Positions 1-5,227 of a stretch of 5,227 nt of DNA are shown here, piece after piece. The stretch is from positions 1 to 5,227 of the forward strand of contig JAHAIU010000211.1 in the NCBI GenBank assembly GCA_018372555.1, read 5' to 3'. The notes beneath the pieces were generated by a model that ran no database searches, was not told where the DNA came from, and was given only the letters and a program-made list of their open reading frames with translations. A program made the position numbers and the translations under genes. How positions within the stretch are numbered: the stretch's first letter is position 1; each line of letters begins with the position of its first letter. Source of the stretch: Clostridium sp. Its GTDB lineage: Bacteria > Bacillota > Clostridia > Clostridiales > Clostridiaceae.

Positions 1-1
1 T

Positions 2-376
2 GATAAAAAGAAATCTGAAAAAGAAATAGAAAATGGTTTATTTTATGTAATAGTATCCCCATTAGATAGTACAACTTCATTTAATAGAAGAAAGAAATTA
101 CTTAATATTTATATTGAATATATTGAGGAAGTAAAGACACAGGAAAGTTCTTTAAAAATGCACCAAGAGCTTGAAGAGTTATTTGACGAATATATAGTTG
201 TTGGTGAAAGATATCTTCCTATAGGATCTAAAAGGTTCATAGATAATGATGATAATATCACTTTACAAATGACACTTAATTATTATGACAGCAAGGGAGA
301 AAAAACACAGGAAAATCCAGATGATACTTATGAAGCGTTAATGGAAATTGTAAAGTTAAATATCAAGAATGACTAA
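2..376 (+). CDS. Probable phage tail terminator protein, 3' part only (5' end outside window)
   Basis: The frame is open from the first complete codon at position 2 to TAA at 374-376, giving 124 residues with no start in view. The ATG at 158 lies inside the protein and has no ribosome binding site, so it is not the true start. The visible part has alternating beta-strand and helix character: a strand around FYVIVSPLDS, an RRKK motif followed by a second strand (LLNIYIEYIEE), a helix around HQELEELFDEY, and late strands around ITLQMTLNYYD. This pattern, and the position directly before the sheath gene, fit the small tail terminator/completion proteins of clostridial contractile phages (the slot occupied by xkdJ-type genes in PBSX). 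Such proteins cap the head-proximal end of the tube and sheath. The assignment rests on context and general pattern rather than a diagnostic motif. That it is a real gene is much surer than its name. Confidence 0.6.
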   Translation, partial: DKKKSEKEIENGLFYVIVSPLDSTTSFNRRKKLLNIYIEYIEEVKTQESSLKMHQELEELFDEYIVVGERYLPIGSKRFIDNDDNITLQMTLNYYDSKGEKTQENPDDTYEALMEIVKLNIKND

Positions 377-398
377 TTTACATTAGTTGTTCTTTTTT
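365..398 (+). terminator. AT-rich stem-loop with U-run at the end of the tail terminator gene
   Basis: Bases 365-377 can pair with 382-394 over 13 pairs, two of them G-U, around a TTAC loop. A run of six T (393-398) follows or overlaps the 3' arm. The stop codon of the upstream gene (374-376) lies in the 5' arm. Only two pairs are G-C, so the stem is weak. It could be a partial (attenuating) intrinsic terminator or a 3'-end/processing hairpin separating upstream mRNA from the sheath message. Confidence 0.45.
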
Positions 399-429
399 AT
401 GTACAAATTTAGAAAGGAGAAATGTATTT

Positions 430-1506
430 ATGGCAACAAATAATACAATGCAAAGTATTAAGTTTAGAATTCAGGCACTAGCTGAAACTGTTAATACTAG
501 AGCTACTCATGGAGTTCTATTTTTAGTTTTAGATGATGCTAATGTAACTGGATTATATACTTATACAAAGCTCAAGAAGGTTATAGAAAATTATGAGAGT
601 GAAAATAAAGCTATTATTGCAACAGCTTTTAGTGATTATGGAGTTAAAAAAGTGGTAGTTGCAGCCAAACATGACGAATCTGGGATAACAGTTTCTTTAG
701 ATGGGGCACTCGCTTTGCTAAATAAAGTAAGCCTTAATGGATGGTTAGCTGTTCCTCAAATTACTGGAGAAGCAGAAAAAAAGAAAGTAGCTGATTTCAT
801 TAAATCGCAAAGAAATGATGAAGATTATCCACTCAAAGGAGTCCTTTATAATTACAAATCAGATTGTGATGGTATTGTAAATTTCACAGCAAAGGATTTG
901 GGAAAGACTACATCTGATAAATACGTTGTCGAAGTAGCAACTCAATTATGTGTGTTAGGTCCAAATGACTCAATTACAAATCAAATAGCCAAGAATGTAA
1001 CATCTTGTGATGTTAAAGATGATAATGATACTTGTGTGGCTAATGGAGAGTTATTCCTATTTAATGATGGAACAAATATTGTTTTTAGTAGAGGAGTAAA
1101 TTCACTTACAACTATACCATCAGAACAATCTGAAAGTTTAAGTAAAATTAGAGTAGTTGAAGTAATTGATATGGTTAAATCAGATATAAAAGAAATTCTT
1201 AAAGTAAGTTATTTGGGTAAGTTAGGAAATTCATATAAGAATAGAAAAACTGTAATAAATAACATAAATACGTATTTGAAATCTTTATCTAATGAAGGAT
1301 ATTTAAACAATGATGAATATTCTACTGCTGAATTAGATGCAGAGGCAACAAGAGAGTATCTTGAAAAAAAAGGCACTGAAACAGATGAAATGACAGATGA
1401 TGAAGTACTTAAAGCTAAGCTTGGAACTTATGTATTTATAAAAATAACATTAAAGATAATGGATTGTATAGAAGATGTGGTTATAAATCTTCAATATACA
1501 ACATAG
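430..1506 (+). CDS. xkdK: Contractile tail sheath protein (XkdK-like)
   Basis: This encodes the major sheath subunit, 358 residues, which polymerises around the tail tube and contracts to drive it through the cell envelope. The N-terminal arm (about 1-25, with SIKFRIQALAETVNTRATHG) is followed by the alternating strand/helix middle typical of phage sheath core domains (about 26-230). The C-terminal sheath domain (about 236-358) contains helix IRVVEVIDMVKSDIKEIL, the segment GNSYKNRKTVINNINTYLKS and an acidic variable stretch (about 293-325). It ends in strands VFIKITLKIMDCIEDVVINLQ, the kind of C-terminal arm by which neighbouring subunits link. The protein is shorter than B. subtilis XkdK (about 460 residues), as expected for compact clostridial sheaths lacking an extra surface domain. 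The start is ATG 430, with AGAAAGGAG at 411-419 ten bases upstream. The stop overlaps the next gene's ribosome binding site, so sheath and tube are tightly linked. Confidence 0.92.
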   Translation: MATNNTMQSIKFRIQALAETVNTRATHGVLFLVLDDANVTGLYTYTKLKKVIENYESENKAIIATAFSDYGVKKVVVAAKHDESGITVSLDGALALLNKVSLNGWLAVPQITGEAEKKKVADFIKSQRNDEDYPLKGVLYNYKSDCDGIVNFTAKDLGKTTSDKYVVEVATQLCVLGPNDSITNQIAKNVTSCDVKDDNDTCVANGELFLFNDGTNIVFSRGVNSLTTIPSEQSESLSKIRVVEVIDMVKSDIKEILKVSYLGKLGNSYKNRKTVINNINTYLKSLSNEGYLNNDEYSTAELDAEATREYLEKKGTETDEMTDDEVLKAKLGTYVFIKITLKIMDCIEDVVINLQYTT

Positions 1507-1519
1507 GAGGTGTATATAA

Positions 1520-1978
1520 ATGTCACAATTAAATCCGTATGACGTTATTAGAACGAATAAGGGTTATATGAAAATTAATGGAATTGAATTAGCTGAATTG
1601 AGGGAATTAAAAGTAGTAATTACACCTAATACAAAAACACTTCCAATAATGAACAGTGCAACAGAAGGCGAAGTAACGATGTCTTATAAATGCAAAATTA
1701 CTTTTAAACTTAATCAAACTTACAGTAGGTTTAAGCCGGCAATATTGGAAGCAGCTAAGAACTTACAAAACTTTGTGTTTGATTTTGAAGGTACACATTA
1801 TACGCCTGATGGTAAACAAGAAGAAAGTTTATATATAAGTAATTGTTGGATAAATGGAGAAGTAACATTAATGGAAATGGCAGCTGAAAATGATTTTTCA
1901 CAAGAAAGTTATGAAGCTGGATTTTTAATAGAAAATAGTGAGTATACCAATATAATAGATGATGGTGAAGAATGGTAG
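1520..1978 (+). CDS. xkdM: Tail tube (core) protein, XkdM-like
   Basis: This encodes the 152-residue inner tail tube subunit, which forms stacked hexameric rings inside the sheath and makes the DNA (or bare tailocin) channel. The length fits PBSX XkdM (about 147 residues). Recognisable family features are an N-terminal NKGYMKINGIELAELRELK (about 13-31), then the highly characteristic IMNSATEGEVTMSYKCKITF (about 43-62), then YSRFKPAILEAAK (about 68-80). The C-terminal part holds beta strands (SLYISNCWINGEVTLMEM) and ends in an acidic tail, DDGEEW. Translation starts at ATG 1520, with a perfect AGGAGGTG (1505-1512) seven bases upstream that overlaps the sheath stop codon. This strong signal suits a protein needed in many copies. 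A stem-loop terminator begins two bases after the stop. Confidence 0.93.
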   Translation: MSQLNPYDVIRTNKGYMKINGIELAELRELKVVITPNTKTLPIMNSATEGEVTMSYKCKITFKLNQTYSRFKPAILEAAKNLQNFVFDFEGTHYTPDGKQEESLYISNCWINGEVTLMEMAAENDFSQESYEAGFLIENSEYTNIIDDGEEW

Positions 1979-1979
1979 C

Positions 1980-2007
1980 AGAGTGAGTGAAATATCTCAC
2001 TCTTTTT
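1980..2007 (+). terminator. Intrinsic-terminator-like hairpin after the tail tube gene
   Basis: AGAGTGAG (1980-1987) pairs perfectly with CTCACTCT (1996-2003) around an eight-base loop, and T2003-2007 follow as a U-run. Four of the eight pairs are G-C, unusually strong for this AT-rich region. It sits immediately after the tube stop codon and 37 bases before the chaperone start. I see no promoter in the short gap, so some read-through must supply the downstream genes. Its likely effect is to lower or separate transcript levels between the abundant sheath/tube message and the chaperone/tape-measure message. Confidence 0.7.
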
Positions 2008-2044
2008 AAATTTGAAAATAACATTTTGAAAGGATGATTATATA

Positions 2045-2443
2045 ATGGCAAAGTTAACAATTGAAGATCTAATAAATAAGAAAGAGTTAGTAAAGGCACA
2101 AGCAAAAGCACAAAGTTGTTTAATACATTGTAAAAAACTTGGTGGAGAACTTGAAGCGCATTCCTTAAGCAAAGGGGATTTATCTGATGTTAGACAAAAG
2201 ATGGTTACAGATTATAAACAAGGTACTTATTATATGATCTATTTAAGTATAGATGATTTAAGAAATCCAAAGTTATTAGAAGCTTATGGCTGCAAGACTG
2301 ATTCTGTAAGAATAGTTGAAAGATTATTTCCTCATGAAAATGAAGTTATAGCAATAACTAAGATTTTAGAGGAATTGAATGGGTTAAATTCTTTGAGTCC
2401 AGGTGAGATTTTCAAGAAACAAATTGAAGAATTAAAAAACTAA
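2045..2443 (+). CDS. xkdN: Tail assembly chaperone, XkdN-like (zero-frame product)
   Basis: This encodes the 132-residue short form of the tail assembly chaperone, the counterpart of lambda gpG. In such systems the short form binds along the tape measure protein and is lost from the finished tail. The protein is mostly helical. It begins MAKLTIEDLINKKELVKAQ, has a central stretch SDVRQKMVTDYKQGTYYMIYLS, and then LLEAYGCKTDSVRIVERLF (about 78-95), in which the order 'leaayg... d..ivekLf' resembles the XkdN family. It ends in a lysine-rich helix, IFKKQIEELKN. The family's usual length is about 140 residues. The start is ATG 2045, with GAAAGGATGAT (2028-2038) upstream. Its position between tube and tape measure is the conserved place for this gene. 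The last two sense codons form the slippery heptamer, and two in-frame UAA codons follow directly. Confidence 0.85.
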   Translation: MAKLTIEDLINKKELVKAQAKAQSCLIHCKKLGGELEAHSLSKGDLSDVRQKMVTDYKQGTYYMIYLSIDDLRNPKLLEAYGCKTDSVRIVERLFPHENEVIAITKILEELNGLNSLSPGEIFKKQIEELKN

Positions 2444-2652
2444 TAAAGACTGACGTAGAACTTTTTACTTATGCTTATTATATAAACATACATGGAGCTG
2501 GTATAAAAGAGTTAGAAAAATTAACAGCATTACAAAGGGACTTTTATACTGCTTCTATGTTGGTCTTTAGGGAGGAAAATGCACAAAATAGTTTTGAGTT
2601 AGCAAAATTTACTGGACAGCTTGCAAATCCATTTAGAAAGACAGGTGATTAG
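2045..2652 (+). CDS. Predicted -1 frameshift product of the tail assembly chaperone (G-T-like, 202 residues)
   Basis: If ribosomes slip back one base at 2434-2440, translation continues from CTA 2440-2442 to TAG 2650-2652 and adds 70 residues to the 132-residue chaperone. The added part starts LIKTDVELFTYAYY, continues through GIKELEKLTALQRDFYTASM and ends LANPFRKTGD. It is helical and reads like real protein. The -1 frame is closed by TGA at 2425-2427 and has no ATG, GTG or TTG between there and ATG 2557, so the extension has no independent start that would preserve it. In lambda G/GT and P2 E/E', such extensions are thought to recruit tube subunits to the tape measure. The extension ends one base before the tape measure start, and its last codons carry that gene's ribosome binding site, implying coupling. 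The open frame and heptamer are directly seen. The frameshift itself is inferred. Confidence 0.8.
2434..2440 (+). promoter_or_regulatory. A_AAA_AAC slippery heptamer for -1 ribosomal frameshifting
   Basis: In the chaperone frame the codons are TTA|AAA|AAC|TAA, so 2434-2440 fits X_XXY_YYZ exactly. The shift must occur between the -1 frame stop (2425-2427) and the zero-frame stop (2441-2443), a window of only about 15 bases, and the heptamer lies inside it. A further TAA (2444-2446) follows in the zero frame. I see no convincing downstream hairpin or pseudoknot, and the nearest AGG-rich stretch (2401-2407) is about 27 bases upstream, too far for a typical stimulatory Shine-Dalgarno element. Confidence 0.8.
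2635..2649 (+). promoter_or_regulatory. Extended ribosome binding site that fixes the tape measure start at TTG 2654
   Basis: AGAAAG (2635-2640) and AGGTGAT (2643-2649) together match nearly the whole 16S-complementary sequence AGAAAGGAGGTGATCC, with one extra base between the two halves. TTG 2654-2656 follows at normal spacing. The upstream in-frame TTG at 2621 has no comparable signal, and GTG 2645 lies inside the site. The site is encoded within the last codons of the frameshifted chaperone extension. Confidence 0.75.
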
Positions 2653-2653
2653 A

Positions 2654-4642
2654 TTGGCTGATGAAGAAAATATACTTGGTGGTAAATTATCTTTAGAGGA
2701 TAACTATTCTAGTGCCTTATCTAGATTTGCAAATAGGGTGCTAGGTGCTGAAAATAGATTTAAACAGTTTGCTGATAAAGTAACAGGAAGTAATAATAAA
2801 ATTGGTGCTAATTTAAGTAAATCACAAAGAGATGTTGATAAATTAGCACAAACTTTTATTGAAAAAGGAAATAGTGTTGCAAATGCTATTAATAAGGCAA
2901 ATAAAATTGTTGAAGGCAATCAAGAAAGAACTATTGATGGCTTAACTAAGAAATATCTAAAGTTAGGTATGACAATCCAAGATGCCTATAGTAAAGCACA
3001 ACAGGAATCTAATCATATTTGGAATGGTGATTCTAAACCTACTGGCAGTAATGATGGAATAAAGGATTTTGCAGAAAGCTTTTTATCTGGCGGCTTTGGC
3101 GGAATGATTGGTAAACTTGGACTTATAGGAACCGGAGTAATGGCAACTGTAAGCATCTTAAAAAAGATAGATGGTGCTATGGATACAGGATTTGGTATCT
3201 TAAATAAATTATCTGGTAACATGTTCTCTTATGAAGGTATAAAGCAGTCTTTAAGTACTGCTATGGACTATCAATCTACTAGAGCAAAATTAGATTTATT
3301 TTATGGAAGCAAAGAAGAAGGAGAGAGTGCCTATAAACTTGCTTCAAAGGTTGCATTAAATACATTTGCAGATACACAATCTTTAGCAGAAGCTATGTCT
3401 ATAATGAAGAAAAATAATGTAGATACTGATGAAGAAGATTTGTATACTTTTCTTGATATGGTTGGTGCTAGAGGAGAAGGCACAACAAGTAAAGAAGTAG
3501 GGTTAGCAATAGAAGACGCAATGAACGGTGAGTGGGAAAGACTTAAAGAGTATAGTATCACAACTACTAAGCTAAAAAAATACTTAGAAGAATTAAAAAA
3601 GACTGATAAGGCAACTTATAAAGAATTAAAAAATACATTCAATAAGCAAGGCTCTGTTACTGATCCACAAAAAGCATATAAACTAATAATGAATTATGTC
3701 AGAAATTCACCTATTAATGGATATGCTGAACAATATGCTAAAACTGCACAAGGGAGTCTAGACAATCTTACTGGATTATGGGAACAAATAAAAGTTTCTA
3801 TAATGGGATTAGATGATGCTGGTAATGTAATAGAAGGAAGTGCTTTATTTCATTTCTCTGAGATGGTAAATAATTTAAAGGAAACTTTAGGAAGTGATAG
3901 TGCTACTAAAGGTTTTGGAGAAATAAGCAAAGGTGTAGGCGAAGGATTTAAGGCTTTTGGAGAAGCTTTTGATGATGTATTAGAAAAAACTGATTGGGAA
4001 AAAGTTGGCGAAGCTATTGCTGATTCTATAGGGATTATATCTGATGCTTTAATAAATTTAGTGGATAGTGGAGCATTACAGGATTTAGCTGATAATTTAC
4101 CTAATATAATAGAAATGATTACAAATAATAAATTTATAGATGCAACATCTGATATTGAGATAGGAAGTAATTTAGCGAATGGTAATTTTGTTGCTGCTGG
4201 AGAAAGTTTTCTTTCAAAATTATATGATAAGGGTTTTAATTTTTTAGGAATAAAAGATAAGAAAGGAAATACAATAAGAACTAACAAAGATAATGCTGAA
4301 TTTGATTCAGAACATCCATGGATAAGCAAAGCAATTGATACTATATATGATGCAACTGGAATGGGAATACCATATAGATTAACCACAGAAAAACTTTTAA
4401 AATCAGGTATTGTATCAGGATTTAAATTTGGTGACACATCAAATATGATAACTGATTCACAAATATCAAATATGATTAAAAATTCAGATATATCAGATGT
4501 AAAAAAAGCAAATTTAAAAGAAATTATAAATAGTGATGATTTAGGTTCTTATAATATTCATATAGAACATATGGAAATCAATTCCGATAACATTGATGAT
4601 TGGATTAATCAATTAAAACAAGCACAAGCTAATAGGAGGTAA
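2654..4642 (+). CDS. Phage tail tape measure protein
   Basis: This is the tape measure protein, 662 residues from TTG 2654. It lies inside the tube during assembly and sets tail length. Upstream TTG 2621 would add 11 residues and overlap the chaperone extension, but it lacks a good ribosome binding site. The N-terminal ~130 residues are helical and polar, and a glycine-rich hydrophobic segment follows (about 146-169, GGMIGKLGLIGTGVMATVSI), a possible membrane-active stretch. About 194-304 matches the TP901-type tape measure core: AMDYQSTRAKLDLFYGS, then SLAEAMSIMKKNNVD, then GLAIEDAMNGEWERLKEYSI. AKTAQGSLDNLTGLWEQIK (about 363-381) is another common tape measure segment. The C-terminus ends with strand IHIEHMEINSDNIDDW and a basic tail, QANRR, as is common at the baseplate-proximal end. 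At roughly 0.15 nm per residue the tail would be near 100 nm, shorter than for the ~1,330-residue PBSX XkdO. The stop sits in the next gene's ribosome binding site. Confidence 0.9.
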   Translation: MADEENILGGKLSLEDNYSSALSRFANRVLGAENRFKQFADKVTGSNNKIGANLSKSQRDVDKLAQTFIEKGNSVANAINKANKIVEGNQERTIDGLTKKYLKLGMTIQDAYSKAQQESNHIWNGDSKPTGSNDGIKDFAESFLSGGFGGMIGKLGLIGTGVMATVSILKKIDGAMDTGFGILNKLSGNMFSYEGIKQSLSTAMDYQSTRAKLDLFYGSKEEGESAYKLASKVALNTFADTQSLAEAMSIMKKNNVDTDEEDLYTFLDMVGARGEGTTSKEVGLAIEDAMNGEWERLKEYSITTTKLKKYLEELKKTDKATYKELKNTFNKQGSVTDPQKAYKLIMNYVRNSPINGYAEQYAKTAQGSLDNLTGLWEQIKVSIMGLDDAGNVIEGSALFHFSEMVNNLKETLGSDSATKGFGEISKGVGEGFKAFGEAFDDVLEKTDWEKVGEAIADSIGIISDALINLVDSGALQDLADNLPNIIEMITNNKFIDATSDIEIGSNLANGNFVAAGESFLSKLYDKGFNFLGIKDKKGNTIRTNKDNAEFDSEHPWISKAIDTIYDATGMGIPYRLTTEKLLKSGIVSGFKFGDTSNMITDSQISNMIKNSDISDVKKANLKEIINSDDLGSYNIHIEHMEINSDNIDDWINQLKQAQANRR

Positions 4643-4645
4643 CAT

Positions 4646-5227
4646 ATGAGTAAAGTAATTAGTTCTTTAACAGCATATAGTCAAATAAGTTTGCAACCTT
4701 TATATGGAGAAAATAAAGAATCTGAAACTTTACTTATTCCTATAGTTCCATCTACTTTGATGTTTGATGAAAGTTCTAGTGCTCAAACAATAAATCTGAT
4801 GAATTATGGAGAATTGCCAGTAGGCATGAATAGAAAACTTGCTACATGGGGATTTACTTGCTTTTTTCCTTATTATGCTGAATTAGGTCGATATGATAAT
4901 AAATCTAAAAATGGGTATATGGATAAAAATAATGAGTTTAAATATCCTTTTGATATTTCTAATAGAAATGAAGATCCATACGAATATTATTGTAATAAAA
5001 TATTAACATGGAAGAACAAACAAACCCCACTTACGTTTATATTTAAGACATGGGGTTCTTATTATTTATGTCAGATTAAAGATTTTAAATATGGACGACA
5101 GGACTCTAGTGGAAATGTATATTATGATATACAATTTCAAGAGTATAAAGAATATACAAAATTTCAGAGTAGTGCTTATTCAACTAATTATAGTGGCAAC
5201 ACTTATATAGCACAGGAAGGCGATACT
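4646..5227 (+). CDS. xkdP: LysM-domain tail/baseplate protein, XkdP-like (3' end outside window)
   Basis: The first 194 residues are present, from ATG 4646, and the frame is still open at the window edge. AGGAGGT (4634-4640) lies five bases upstream and shares bases with the tape measure stop. The visible domain is rich in aromatic residues and beta strands: LLIPIVPSTLMFDESSSAQTI early, then NYGELPVGMNRKLATWGFTCFFPYY. The middle has an aspartate/asparagine-rich segment, then TPLTFIFKTWGSYYLCQIKDFKYG and VYYDIQFQEYKEY. This corresponds to the strand pattern of XkdP-family proteins, in which ligand-like strands precede a C-terminal LysM. The last visible residues, NTYIAQEGDT, match the start of a LysM domain (Y.V..GDTL..IA). 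In PBSX, XkdP follows the tape measure. Related LysM proteins in contractile systems (T4 gp53-like) sit in the baseplate or hub. A peptidoglycan-binding role is possible, but a structural hub role is equally likely. Confidence 0.8.
   Translation, partial: MSKVISSLTAYSQISLQPLYGENKESETLLIPIVPSTLMFDESSSAQTINLMNYGELPVGMNRKLATWGFTCFFPYYAELGRYDNKSKNGYMDKNNEFKYPFDISNRNEDPYEYYCNKILTWKNKQTPLTFIFKTWGSYYLCQIKDFKYGRQDSSGNVYYDIQFQEYKEYTKFQSSAYSTNYSGNTYIAQEGDT

Noticed and set aside
158..376. A separate 72-residue gene starting at ATG 158
   Set aside because: The frame is open back to position 2 and no ribosome binding site precedes ATG 158, so this is the tail of a longer gene entering from outside the window.
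2012..2046. Possible promoter (TTGAAA 2012-2017 or 2026-2031 with TATAAT 2041-2046) before the chaperone gene
   Set aside because: The spacings are about 23 and 9 bases instead of about 17, and the -10 candidate overlaps the start codon, so this is likely chance in AT-rich DNA.
1755..2111. 118-codon minus-strand open frame across the tube end and chaperone start
   Set aside because: It crosses two real genes and a terminator hairpin, and its leucine/histidine-rich sequence resembles no protein. It is a shadow frame.
2621..2653. TTG 2621 as the tape measure start
   Set aside because: It has no good ribosome binding site and would overlap the chaperone extension by 32 bases, whereas TTG 2654 has an almost complete 16S-complementary site at correct spacing.
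2704..3561. Three further minus-strand open frames of 69-76 codons within the tape measure gene
   Set aside because: All are antisense shadows of the tape measure coding frame with no initiation signal or recognisable product.
3850..4437. 195-codon open frame on the minus strand inside the tape measure gene
   Set aside because: It is antisense to a well-supported tape measure gene, has a serine/proline/leucine-rich composition typical of reversed AT-rich helical coding sequence, and shows no ribosome binding site or family resemblance.
5023..5057. Inverted repeat AACCCCA / TGGGGTT with a 21-base loop inside the LysM protein gene
   Set aside because: It lies wholly within coding sequence, the arms are accounted for by the Thr-Pro and Trp-Gly codons, the loop is long and no U-run follows. 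It is probably incidental.

Overview
The window is AT-rich (roughly 30% GC by eye), has dense same-strand genes with strong AGGAGG-type ribosome binding sites, and reads as the tail-morphogenesis segment of a contractile-tailed element from a low-GC Bacillota host. Protein style and codon use look most like Clostridium. The gene order matches the PBSX/XkdK-XkdP layout of Bacillus and clostridial myophages: tail terminator (3' end only), sheath, tube, tail assembly chaperone, tape measure and a LysM-type tail protein. No capsid, terminase, lysis, integrase or tail-fibre gene is in view. The sequence therefore cannot say whether this is a complete (pro)phage or a phage-tail-like bacteriocin (tailocin).

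Layout: 2-376 is the end of a probable tail terminator gene, finishing in an AT-rich hairpin with a U-run (365-398). 430-1506 is the tail sheath and 1520-1978 the tail tube. A clear stem-loop with a U-run (1980-2007) follows the tube gene. 2045-2443 encodes the XkdN-like chaperone. 2654-4642 is the tape measure, best started at a TTG. 4646-5227 is the start of an XkdP-like protein, cut by the window edge just as its LysM domain begins. All genes are on the + strand and no stretch over 300 bases lacks a gene.

The most informative point is the 210 bases between the chaperone stop and the tape measure. They are fully open in the -1 frame but have no usable start codon near their beginning. The chaperone ends at a canonical A_AAA_AAC slippery heptamer directly before tandem UAA stops. 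A programmed -1 frameshift there would give a 202-residue chaperone-plus-extension protein. This is the counterpart of the lambda G/GT and P2 E/E' arrangement, and it occurs at the expected place, just before the tape measure.

How the genes work together: the chaperone and its frameshifted form are expected to coat the tape measure and recruit tube subunits. The tube polymerises to the length set by the tape measure, the sheath assembles around it, the terminator caps the head-proximal end, and the LysM protein belongs to the baseplate/hub end. Apart from the frameshift signal and the hairpins flanking the sheath-tube pair, the module is conventional. I did not find an evidently new type of system.
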